Assembly (NCBI GenBank): GCA_017477805.1
Contig: JAFUUM010000231.1
Span: 1-6,287, forward strand
Direction: 5' to 3'
Origin: Lachnospiraceae bacterium
GTDB lineage: Bacteria; Bacillota; Clostridia; Lachnospirales; Lachnospiraceae
DNA: 6,287 nt
The stretch's first letter is position 1, and each line of letters begins with the position of its first letter. Of this stretch, positions 1-6,287 are shown in pieces. The translations under genes and the position numbers were made by a program. A model generated the notes under the pieces. The model saw nothing but the letters and a program-made list of their open reading frames with translations, was not told where the DNA came from and made no database searches.

Positions 1-661
1 AAGGCTCCTTCTCTTCCACGAATTCCCCGTAACAGTTATCCACCATGCAGATCACATCGGACTTGATGTCTTTGATAAAGGCAATGAGTTTGCCGATATC
101 GTCCACGGAAAAGGTGGGGCGCACCGCATAACCTTTGGATCTCTGGATCTCAATGAGTTTTGTCTTTTCGTTTATGGCCTTTTTGATGTTCTCGTAATCA
201 AAGGAACCGTCGGGTAAGAGATCCACCTGAGAGTAGGTGACGCCGTATTCCGCAAGGGATCCTCTCGCCTCCCTGATGCCGATGACTTCATCCAGGGTAT
301 CGTAGGGTTTTCCCGCAGGGGCAAGGATCTCATCACCGGGGCGCAGATTACCGGAAAGAGCCAGGGACAACGCGTGGGTTCCGCAGGTGATCTGGGGCCG
401 CACCAACGCATCTTCCGTGCGGAATACCGCTGCATAAACACTCTCTAAGGTATCTCTGCCCATATCGTTATAACCGTAGCCCGTGGTGCCGTGAAGGCAT
501 GCTTCAGAGACCTTGCAGTCCTGCATGGCCTTTAGGACCTTACATTGATTTAACTCCGACAACCGGTCCAATTCTTCAAATGTTTCTTTTAAGCCGTTCC
601 AGATCCCCTGTCCGAACGCTTCCACCTCGGGACGGATCCCAAAACCTTCATACATGTTCAT
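1..661 (-). CDS. ynbB: Methionine gamma-lyase family PLP enzyme, YnbB-like (3' end cut off)
   Basis: This is the first 220 codons, plus one base, of a fold-type I pyridoxal-phosphate protein of the family annotated as methionine gamma-lyase family or 'aluminium resistance protein' (Pfam Met_gamma_lyase). Family members are about 400-430 residues, so roughly half is visible. Recognisable are HGTTGYGYNDMGRDTLE (57-73), CGTHALSLAL (93-102, the likely phosphate-binding turn), APAGKPYDTLDEVIG (114-128), RSKGYAVRP (174-182) and VDNCYGEF (207-214), whose Asp208 should pair with the PLP ring nitrogen. The lysine that would bind PLP lies beyond the window, so activity cannot be judged. The frame runs through the edge without a stop. 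The start at 661 overlaps the miaA stop as ATGA; the nearest ribosome binding site, AGGAG at 678-682, is 16 nt away, so reinitiation after miaA is likely. A second in-frame ATG is codon 3. The true substrate of this family is, to my knowledge, not settled; a lyase acting on a sulfur amino acid is an inference from the fold. Confidence 0.9.
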   Translation of the reverse strand, partial: MNMYEGFGIRPEVEAFGQGIWNGLKETFEELDRLSELNQCKVLKAMQDCKVSEACLHGTTGYGYNDMGRDTLESVYAAVFRTEDALVRPQITCGTHALSLALSGNLRPGDEILAPAGKPYDTLDEVIGIREARGSLAEYGVTYSQVDLLPDGSFDYENIKKAINEKTKLIEIQRSKGYAVRPTFSVDDIGKLIAFIKDIKSDVICMVDNCYGEFVEEKEP

Positions 662-1599
662 AAGATCTTTTTTGATTCTCCTATCAGATATTGAATAAGT
701 GCGTCCTGGTCCGCAAAACTGTCTTTGTCCACCCAGATCACTTCCTTCTCCCGCCGAAACCAGGTAAGCTGGCGTTTTGCAAAGTGTCTGGTGTTTTTCT
801 TGATATCCTCTACCGCCAGATCCAGAGGGTAGTTTTCCGGATCGTTTAAGTGATGCAGGATCTCTTTATAGCCGATGCCCTGCATGGCCGTATCCTCAGG
901 CATACTGCCCTGTTCTTTCAGCGCTTTGACTTCATCCAGAAGCCCTGCTTTCATCATCAGATCCACCCGAAGACCGATGCGTTCGTAGAGTTTTTCCCGG
1001 TCCATGGTGAGGACAAAATACTTGAAGTCATAGGGGGAGGTACGCTCTCGTTCCACCCGGTTATGCTCGGAAATGGGCATCTGATTCACATGATAAAACT
1101 CCAGGGAACGGATCACCCGTTTGACGTTATTGGCAGATAAGTTTTCTGCCGTCTCCGGATCCACTTCAGCCAGCATCCGGTGCAGTTCTTCCGGACCTTT
1201 TTCGTCACAGAGTTTCCACAGACTGTCCCGATATTCCTGATCCACGTCAGCGGAAAACTCCACGCCGTATAAAAGCGACTGGATATAAAACCCGGTGCCG
1301 CCCGTAACAATTGGAACCTTTTCTCTGCTCCAGATATCTTCGGCCGCCTCTCTTGCAAGGCTCTGAAAGGCCATAACATGAAACTCCTCCCGGGGATCCA
1401 GGATGTCAATGAGATAATGGGGCACCCCCTGCATTTCCTCTTTGGTGATCTTTGCGCTGCCAACATCCAGGCCTCTGTAAACCTGCATGGAATCAGCGGA
1501 GATGATCTCACCGTTCAGGGCTTTGGCAAGGGCTATGGAACTTTCCGTTTTTCCCACCGCGGTAGGTCCCGCCAGCAGGATCAGGGGCTTTTTCGTCAT
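658..1599 (-). CDS. miaA: tRNA dimethylallyltransferase MiaA
   Basis: MiaA transfers a dimethylallyl group from dimethylallyl diphosphate to N6 of adenosine 37 in tRNAs that read codons beginning with U, giving i6A; MiaB then often methylthiolates it. The 313-residue protein is of normal length. It shows the P-loop GPTAVGKT (11-18), the DSxQxY block with Asp36, Ser37, Gln39 and Tyr41, HYLIDILDP (61-69), GGTGFY (100-105), NVKRVIRSLEFY (158-169), GIGYKEIL (241-248) and the basic RxxxKRQxTWFRR segment (271-283) characteristic of the family. The ATG start at 1599 overlaps the mutL stop as ATGA and has AGAGGA 4 nt upstream, so translation is probably coupled to mutL. The TGA stop likewise overlaps the next gene's ATG. 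Nothing appears broken or missing. Placement after mutL is widely conserved in bacteria, although tRNA modification and mismatch repair are separate processes. Confidence 0.98.
   Translation of the reverse strand: MTKKPLILLAGPTAVGKTESSIALAKALNGEIISADSMQVYRGLDVGSAKITKEEMQGVPHYLIDILDPREEFHVMAFQSLAREAAEDIWSREKVPIVTGGTGFYIQSLLYGVEFSADVDQEYRDSLWKLCDEKGPEELHRMLAEVDPETAENLSANNVKRVIRSLEFYHVNQMPISEHNRVERERTSPYDFKYFVLTMDREKLYERIGLRVDLMMKAGLLDEVKALKEQGSMPEDTAMQGIGYKEILHHLNDPENYPLDLAVEDIKKNTRHFAKRQLTWFRREKEVIWVDKDSFADQDALIQYLIGESKKIL
678..682 (-). promoter_or_regulatory. Possible weakly placed ribosome binding site of the ynbB-like gene
   Basis: AGGAG on the minus strand inside the 3' end of miaA, 16 nt before the ATG at 661. 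The match is good but the spacing is longer than usual (about 5-10 nt). No earlier in-frame start codon was seen nearby. The gene may depend on ribosomes finishing miaA at the ATGA overlap. Confidence 0.4.
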
Positions 1600-3719
1600 A
1601 CGATCCTCTTAAACTTCTTATCGATCTCATACTTGGAGAAAGAGATCATGGTGGGCCGCCCGTGGGGGCAGAAATAGGGATTATCGCACACCAGCAGCTG
1701 GTCAATGAGGCTTTCCACTTCTTCTCTGGTCATGGACATGTTTCCTTTGACGGAAGCCTTGCAGGCCATGGTGGCGATTCTGCTCTCAATGCTCATGGAC
1801 CGGCCGTAACCCGTATCTTCCAGATTATCCAGCATCTCCAAAAACAGATCCCGGATACTCCCGGAATACAGATCCATGGGCGCTCCGTGGACAGAGATCT
1901 CCTTTCCGCCGAATTCCTCGGTCTCAAAGCCCATCTCCGCAAATTTGTCCTTGTACTTCCGATACACTTCCATTTCCCTGCCGGTGAGGGTCACGATCTG
2001 GGGCGGCAGGATGCTCTGGGATAAGATCTCGCCGGCTTCATAACGTTTCATGAACTTTTCGAAGTTCACCTTTTCATGGGCGGCATGCTGATCCATCACC
2101 AGAAGTTTATCCTCATACTCAAAGAGCCAGTAGGTCTCAAATAGCTGACCCAGGACCCGGAATTTGGGTCTGGAATTCTCTGTGAGGATCTTCTCCGGCA
2201 TGGGGATCTCCATCTGTACCGCAGATGCGATCCTGATCTCGTGTTCGGGAGGAACTTGCTGTTCTCTGTCTTCCTGACCGATCGATAGTTCTTCCTGTAA
2301 GTCCGTAGTTACAGGCACCTTCGCCGGTTGCAGGGAACCGGCAGCAGATACTCCACCCGGTTTTGCCGACTCCTCATCCTCGTCATCGTCAAAGAATGTG
2401 GAGAGGCCGCCGTAAGATGCTTTCTGCTCATTTACGGCAGAAATTGTAGTAACTTTTTCATTTTCTTCGTAGGCGAACTTGTTTTCTGCAGGATTTGCTG
2501 CAATTCCTGCAACCTGTACCTCTGCTGTTCCCACAGCACCGACATTGGTTTCAGCCCTGGTTGAAGATGTGGTTTCAACTGTAGTCGCAGCCGTGGAAGC
2601 GGCAGGCATCACGATCCTGCTCTCCTGCTCTCTGACTTTCGCCGCTGCCACTCTCTGGAAGGGTTCGGGAGCGGAGGCGGGATCGGGAGAAGTCTTCTCT
2701 TGTTCCGTCAGATAGACCGGCGGCATCATATCGTTTTCCTTCAGCCGTCTTGCAATGGACTGTGATACAAAATCATAGATCACGGAGGGTTCTTCGAACC
2801 GCACATCCATCTTCGTGGGATGGACATTTACATCCACCACGGAAGGATCCACATCCATCATGAGGATGCAGAAGGGATATTTGTGCTGCATCAGATACAG
2901 ATGATACCCGTCTTCGATGGCACGAAACAGCACTTTACTCCGGATATACCGGGAATTGACGTAATAAATCTCCCCGTTACGATTGGAACGGTTCCGGGAA
3001 GGCTTTCCAAGATAACCGTAAAGATGGATGCCGTTTCCGTTTGCATCCATGGGAATGATCTCGTCCCAGGTCTCTTTTCCGTAGATCTTATAGATCACTT
3101 CCTTTAAGTCTCCGGAACCGGAAGTGGTAAACTTTAACTGGTTTCCGTTCATAAACCGGAAGGCAATGGAGGGATGTGATAACGCAAGATGCTCCATCAG
3201 ATCCGAGATATAACTCCCTTCCGTCTGGGGGGATTTCAAAAACTTCTTCCGGACAGGGACATTAAAGAACAGATTACGGACCACCACCGTGGTACCGTCG
3301 GGTGCACCGATCTCCTCAAGGTCTCCTTCTTCGGATCCCTCCAGGGTCATCCTCACACCGCTGATCTCGTTCTTTGTTTTGGTGATCATCTCCACCCTTG
3401 CAACGGCGGAGATACTGCTAAGTGCCTCACCGCGAAATCCGTAACTGCGGATCTCGTTTAGGTCCGACGCATCCGCGATCTTGGAAGTGGCATGGCGCAG
3501 AAACGCGGTCCTTACCTGTTCCTTTTCAATGCCGCAGCCATTATCCGTAACACGGATCAGGGAGATACCGCCGTCTTTGATCTCCACGGAAATGGAGTCG
3601 GCGCCGGCATCCATGGCGTTTTCCACCAGTTCTTTAACAACGCTTTCCGGACGTTCCACAACCTCACCGGCAGCGATCTGATCCACGGTCTGGGGATCCA
3701 ATACTTTGATCACACTCAT
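1596..3719 (-). CDS. mutL: DNA mismatch repair protein MutL, endonuclease type
   Basis: MutL links mismatch recognition by MutS to strand removal; in bacteria without MutH it nicks the daughter strand itself. The 707-residue protein has an N-terminal GHKL ATPase domain (about 1-335) with Glu33-Asn34 in KELVENAMDAGA, DNGCGI (59-64), HATSKI (76-81), GFRGEAL (94-100) and VNVHPTK (296-302). A Pro/Ala/Thr/Glu-rich linker follows (about 345-512). The C-terminal domain carries the metal-binding endonuclease motif DQHA(X)2E(X)4E (543-554), ACK (652-654), CPHGRP (684-689) and a terminal FKR (703-705). QSILPP (568-573, bases 2001-2018) aligns with the beta-clamp motif of Bacillus MutL. It is longer than Bacillus MutL (627), mainly through the linker. 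The ATG start at 3719 has an AAGGAG site 5 nt upstream. It lies 9 bp after mutS, and its TGA overlaps the miaA ATG. One small oddity is VNS at 253-255, where a VNG is usual. Confidence 0.98.
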   Translation of the reverse strand: MSVIKVLDPQTVDQIAAGEVVERPESVVKELVENAMDAGADSISVEIKDGGISLIRVTDNGCGIEKEQVRTAFLRHATSKIADASDLNEIRSYGFRGEALSSISAVARVEMITKTKNEISGVRMTLEGSEEGDLEEIGAPDGTTVVVRNLFFNVPVRKKFLKSPQTEGSYISDLMEHLALSHPSIAFRFMNGNQLKFTTSGSGDLKEVIYKIYGKETWDEIIPMDANGNGIHLYGYLGKPSRNRSNRNGEIYYVNSRYIRSKVLFRAIEDGYHLYLMQHKYPFCILMMDVDPSVVDVNVHPTKMDVRFEEPSVIYDFVSQSIARRLKENDMMPPVYLTEQEKTSPDPASAPEPFQRVAAAKVREQESRIVMPAASTAATTVETTSSTRAETNVGAVGTAEVQVAGIAANPAENKFAYEENEKVTTISAVNEQKASYGGLSTFFDDDEDEESAKPGGVSAAGSLQPAKVPVTTDLQEELSIGQEDREQQVPPEHEIRIASAVQMEIPMPEKILTENSRPKFRVLGQLFETYWLFEYEDKLLVMDQHAAHEKVNFEKFMKRYEAGEILSQSILPPQIVTLTGREMEVYRKYKDKFAEMGFETEEFGGKEISVHGAPMDLYSGSIRDLFLEMLDNLEDTGYGRSMSIESRIATMACKASVKGNMSMTREEVESLIDQLLVCDNPYFCPHGRPTMISFSKYEIDKKFKRIV
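1604..1609 (-). promoter_or_regulatory. Ribosome binding site of miaA, inside the end of mutL
   Basis: AGAGGA on the minus strand, 4 nt before the miaA ATG at 1599. It lies within the last codons of mutL (the Lys-Arg-Ile part of the conserved FKRIV end), so the same bases serve both the MutL C-terminus and miaA initiation. Confidence 0.7.
2184..2687 (-). other. MutL interdomain linker (low-complexity coding segment)
   Basis: This codes for MutL residues about 345-512, between the ATPase and endonuclease domains. It is rich in Ala, Thr, Val, Glu and Pro with no recognisable domain, and contains an acidic patch DDDEDEE (444-450) right after GGLSTFF (437-443). Linkers of this type are disordered and vary freely in length in MutL proteins, and the frame is continuous across it. 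The extra length explains most of the difference from the shorter Bacillus MutL. Confidence 0.75.
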
Positions 3720-3724
3720 GAAGG

Positions 3725-3730
3725 CTCCTT
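3725..3730 (-). promoter_or_regulatory. Ribosome binding site of mutL
   Basis: AAGGAG on the minus strand, 5 nt before the mutL ATG at 3719. The last bases of the mutS stop codon TAA (3731-3729) form the start of this site, so ribosomes ending mutS stop exactly on the mutL entry site. This supports the chosen mutL start and suggests coupled translation. Confidence 0.85.
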
Positions 3731-6287
3731 ACTGGTTTTTCCAACGATTCTTTAACTTGTTTTGCAGCTTATACAACGTATTGAGGGCATCAAGCGGCGT
3801 CATGGACTGGATCTCCAGTTCCTGAAGCTCTTTCAGCACATCCTCATCGGATACGGTATCAAAGAAGGAGATCTGCTGCAGATCCACTTCATCATAGCGT
3901 TTCACTTTTTCTTTTTTGCTGTCGACCTGGGTATCTACAGTGATACCCTGGATGGTCTCGGTGATATCGTTATCACTTAACTGTTCCACGATCTCCTTGG
4001 CACGGTCAATGACCATGTCGGGGATGCCGGCCAGTTTTGCCACCTGGATACCATAACTCTTATCCGCACCGCCCTTTACGATCTTTCGCAAAAAGACGAT
4101 ATCATCGCCCTTTTCCTTTACGGCGATACAGTAGTTGTGCACGTTACCGATCTTGCCCTCAAGTTCCGTCAGTTCATGGTAATGGGTGGCAAATAGGGTC
4201 TTTGCTCCAAGGAGCTTTTTGTTGCTGATATGTTCCACTACAGCCCAGGCAATAGAGAGGCCGTCAAAGGTACTGGTACCGCGGCCGATCTCATCAAGGA
4301 TCAGCAAAGAATCCTTCGTCGCATTTCGAAGGATGTTGGCCACTTCATTCATTTCCACCATAAAGGTACTCTGGCCGCTGCTCAGGTCATCGGAGGCACC
4401 CACTCTGGTAAAGATCCGGTCCACAACTCCGATGTCCGCACTGCCTGCGGGAACAAAGCATCCGATCTGTGCCATCAGCGTGATCAGGGCTGTCTGACGC
4501 ATATAGGTGGACTTACCTGCCATATTGGGTCCGGTGATGATGGAGATCAAATGGGAGGCATTATCTAAGTAGGTATCATTTGCAACGAAAAGATCCCCAC
4601 CGGTAAGCTGTTCGATGACAGGATGTCTTCCGTCTTTGATCTGGATCTTACCCTTTTCGTTGATGTTCGGACGGACATAACGATTCCGCTCCGCAACCAG
4701 GGAGAAGGAACACATCACATCCAGCCGGGCGATGGCTTTTGCGGTCTCCTGGATCCTTGCGATCTGGGCTGCGATGCGGTCCCGGATATCACAGAATGCA
4801 TCGTATTCCAAAGCAGCCAGTTTATCTTCCGCATTCAGGATCTTGTCTTCCAGTTCCTTAAGCTTCGGTGTGGTATAACGCTCCGCACCCGTCAGGGTCT
4901 GTTTCCGGATATAATCCTCCGGTACCAGATCCTTAAAGGAATTGGTGACTTCGAAATAATAACCGAAGACTTTATTGTACTTGATCCGAAGGTTCTTGAT
5001 GCCGGTACGGGCACGGTCCTGCTCCTCTAACTCCATGAGCCAGGTCTTTCCTTCGGTCTTTGCCTTTCTTAACAGGTCGATATCGGGATCATAGCCGTCT
5101 TTGATGATGCCCCCTTCCCGGATGGTCAAAGGTGCTTCCTCGTAAATAGCCCGGTCGATGAGTTCATAAAGATCCCGCAGGGGATCGATCCGGTCTGTCA
5201 GATCTTTTAGGAGTTTTCCCTTAAACTCAGAGGCTGCCGTTTTCACAGGCCCCAGCATCCGGAAAGAACCGGCCAGGGCCAGCATATCCTTGGGATTTAC
5301 GGAACCAAAGGTAACCTTAGCAAGGAGTCTTTCCAGATCGTAAACAGGGGTCAGATACTCCCGGATCTCGTCTCTGCTGATGTTGTTCCTGCAGAGTTCT
5401 TCCACCGCATCCAAACGTTCTTCGATCATGCTCTTTTCTATTAAGGGCTGTTCGATATAGGTCCGGAGAAGTCTTGCACCCATGGCGGTGCGGGTTTTAT
5501 CCAAAACCCATAATAAAGAACCGCGTTTCTGCTTATCCCGCATGGTCTCGATGAGTTCCAGATTCCGTCTTGTGGAAGAATCCAGGAGCATGTACTTGCT
5601 CACAAGATAGGGATAAATGTGGGTAATGTTTCCAAGGTCATTCTTCTGGGTATCCGACAGATACCGAAGAAGCGCTCCCGCAGCCAAAACTCCCGTAGGG
5701 AAGTCTGCGATGCCGAGACCGCTTAAGGAAAGGGTCTTAAAGTGCTTTAGCAAAATGGAACTTGCGGCATTATCTTCAAAGTAATGGGCCTGCAGAGCAT
5801 TCACCGCAATATGGAGGCGGTTCCGTAAGTCATCGATATCCATACCCGAGAGCATAAAAGCATCATTACAGATGATCTCCGAGGGAGAATATTTGCAGAT
5901 CTCATCATAGAGCTTATTCATCTGATCCAGTTCCGTCAGATAAAAGTCACCGGTGGTAATGTCGCAGATGGAAAGGCCGATCTTGTCCTGAAGATACAGA
6001 ACGCACATCAGGTAATTGTTCCGGCTCTCCTCCAGGCTGGTCATACTGAGGTTGGTACCGGGGGTAACAATACGGATGACTTCCCGCTTTACGATACCCT
6101 TAGCCTGTTTGGGATCTTCCACCTGTTCACAGATGGCAACCTTATAACCAAGTTCCACAAGACGGTTTACGGAGATGTCGGCGGCATGAACAGGAACCCC
6201 GCACATGGGGGCTCGCTGCTCTAATCCGAAGCCTTTACCCGTCAGAGCAAGCTCCAGTTCTCTTGCCACCGTTTGGGCATCCTCAAA
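3729..6287 (-). CDS. mutS: DNA mismatch repair protein MutS (5' end cut off by window edge)
   Basis: MutS binds base mismatches and small loops in newly replicated DNA as a dimer and, using ATP, recruits MutL. The reading frame is open to the window edge: 852 residues are visible, beginning FEDAQTVAREL. By comparison with Bacillus MutS about 35 N-terminal residues are missing, and the mismatch-wedging Phe-X-Glu motif should lie just outside the window. In visible numbering, the rest of the mismatch domain includes PMCGVP (27-32), the core/lever domain begins near DSSTRRNLEL (236), Walker A GPNMAGKST is at 586-594, the signature SSGQST at 636-641, Walker B Asp665-Glu666 (LDEIGRG), and FATHYHEL at 699-706. 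A C-terminal QISFF at 805-809 (bases 3861-3875) matches the beta-clamp binding motif of Bacillus MutS and is followed by a short helical tail. The TAA stop overlaps the mutL ribosome binding site. All ATPase residues are present and the gene looks intact. The GTG at 6269 is internal, not the start. Confidence 0.98.
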   Translation of the reverse strand, partial: FEDAQTVARELELALTGKGFGLEQRAPMCGVPVHAADISVNRLVELGYKVAICEQVEDPKQAKGIVKREVIRIVTPGTNLSMTSLEESRNNYLMCVLYLQDKIGLSICDITTGDFYLTELDQMNKLYDEICKYSPSEIICNDAFMLSGMDIDDLRNRLHIAVNALQAHYFEDNAASSILLKHFKTLSLSGLGIADFPTGVLAAGALLRYLSDTQKNDLGNITHIYPYLVSKYMLLDSSTRRNLELIETMRDKQKRGSLLWVLDKTRTAMGARLLRTYIEQPLIEKSMIEERLDAVEELCRNNISRDEIREYLTPVYDLERLLAKVTFGSVNPKDMLALAGSFRMLGPVKTAASEFKGKLLKDLTDRIDPLRDLYELIDRAIYEEAPLTIREGGIIKDGYDPDIDLLRKAKTEGKTWLMELEEQDRARTGIKNLRIKYNKVFGYYFEVTNSFKDLVPEDYIRKQTLTGAERYTTPKLKELEDKILNAEDKLAALEYDAFCDIRDRIAAQIARIQETAKAIARLDVMCSFSLVAERNRYVRPNINEKGKIQIKDGRHPVIEQLTGGDLFVANDTYLDNASHLISIITGPNMAGKSTYMRQTALITLMAQIGCFVPAGSADIGVVDRIFTRVGASDDLSSGQSTFMVEMNEVANILRNATKDSLLILDEIGRGTSTFDGLSIAWAVVEHISNKKLLGAKTLFATHYHELTELEGKIGNVHNYCIAVKEKGDDIVFLRKIVKGGADKSYGIQVAKLAGIPDMVIDRAKEIVEQLSDNDITETIQGITVDTQVDSKKEKVKRYDEVDLQQISFFDTVSDEDVLKELQELEIQSMTPLDALNTLYKLQNKLKNRWKNQ

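Noticed and set aside
172..441. 89-codon minus-strand open frame
   Set aside because: It lies in another frame inside the ynbB-like gene, whose protein shows clear family motifs. The alternative product is Arg/Pro-rich and resembles nothing.
664..677. T-run near the miaA/ynbB junction as a terminator
   Set aside because: It is a plus-strand T-run (A-run in the transcript) with no GC-rich stem before it, inside the miaA reading frame.
1113..1511. 132-codon minus-strand open frame
   Set aside because: It is a shifted frame inside miaA, whose conserved P-loop and GGTGFY blocks are in the correct frame.
3721..3730. AAGGCTCCTT present at both 1-10 and 3721-3730, as a possible repeat
   Set aside because: One copy is the mutL ribosome binding region and the other is coding sequence (Lys-Glu-Pro). 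A single 10-base match has no flanking similarity and is likely chance.
3904..3917. A-rich AAAAAAG as a programmed -1 frameshift site in mutS
   Set aside because: The heptamer is not in the X XXY YYZ phase relative to the mutS frame, and the nearby hairpin is upstream rather than downstream.
4623..5030. 135-codon plus-strand open frame opposite mutS, and other long plus-strand frames (such as 850-1140, 1662-2024, 4230-4568)
   Set aside because: These lie antisense to well-conserved domains and lack family motifs. Long antisense frames are expected from the codon bias of the real genes.
6267..6269. GTG as a start codon for mutS
   Set aside because: The frame stays open upstream to the window edge and encodes FEDAQT, which matches MutS homologues, so the GTG is an internal Val.

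Overview
The window is a tightly packed four-gene block, all transcribed from the minus strand (reading from position 6287 down to 1). In transcription order it holds mutS (5' end cut by the window edge), mutL, miaA and the first half of a PLP-dependent methionine gamma-lyase-like gene of the YnbB / 'aluminium resistance protein' family (3' end cut). Almost every base is coding. The only gap is 9 bp between mutS and mutL; the other two junctions are 4-bp ATGA stop/start overlaps. No RNA gene, mobile element, CRISPR array, promoter or terminator could be supported, and no stretch over 300 bases lacks a gene.

The organism is most likely a Gram-positive Clostridia member, plausibly Lachnospiraceae. 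The reasons are the order mutS-mutL-miaA-ynbB (known from Firmicutes), a MutL carrying the metal-dependent endonuclease motifs found in bacteria without MutH, a MutS ending in a Firmicute-type beta-clamp motif (QISFF), AGGAG-type ribosome binding sites and a base composition near 50% GC. The family-level call is an inference from protein style only.

Layout: 6287-3729 is MutS, the mismatch recognition ATPase; 3719-1596 is MutL, the ATP-dependent nicking endonuclease that MutS recruits; 1599-658 is MiaA, which prenylates A37 of tRNAs reading codons that start with U; 661-1 is the YnbB-like enzyme, of uncertain function. MutS and MutL form one repair pathway and both carry recognisable beta-clamp docking motifs. 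MiaA and YnbB are linked to them by gene order and translational coupling rather than by a known shared pathway. In Bacillus, hfq and hflX lie between miaA and ynbB; here they are absent and the two genes overlap.

This is essentially an ordinary housekeeping region, and I found no evidence of a previously undescribed system. The points most worth a second look are the long, compositionally distinct linker of MutL with an acidic aromatic motif, a roughly 3.5-fold excess of GATC in a locus encoding MutH-independent mismatch repair, an mRNA hairpin in the mutS linker, and the direct miaA-ynbB fusion of the operon.
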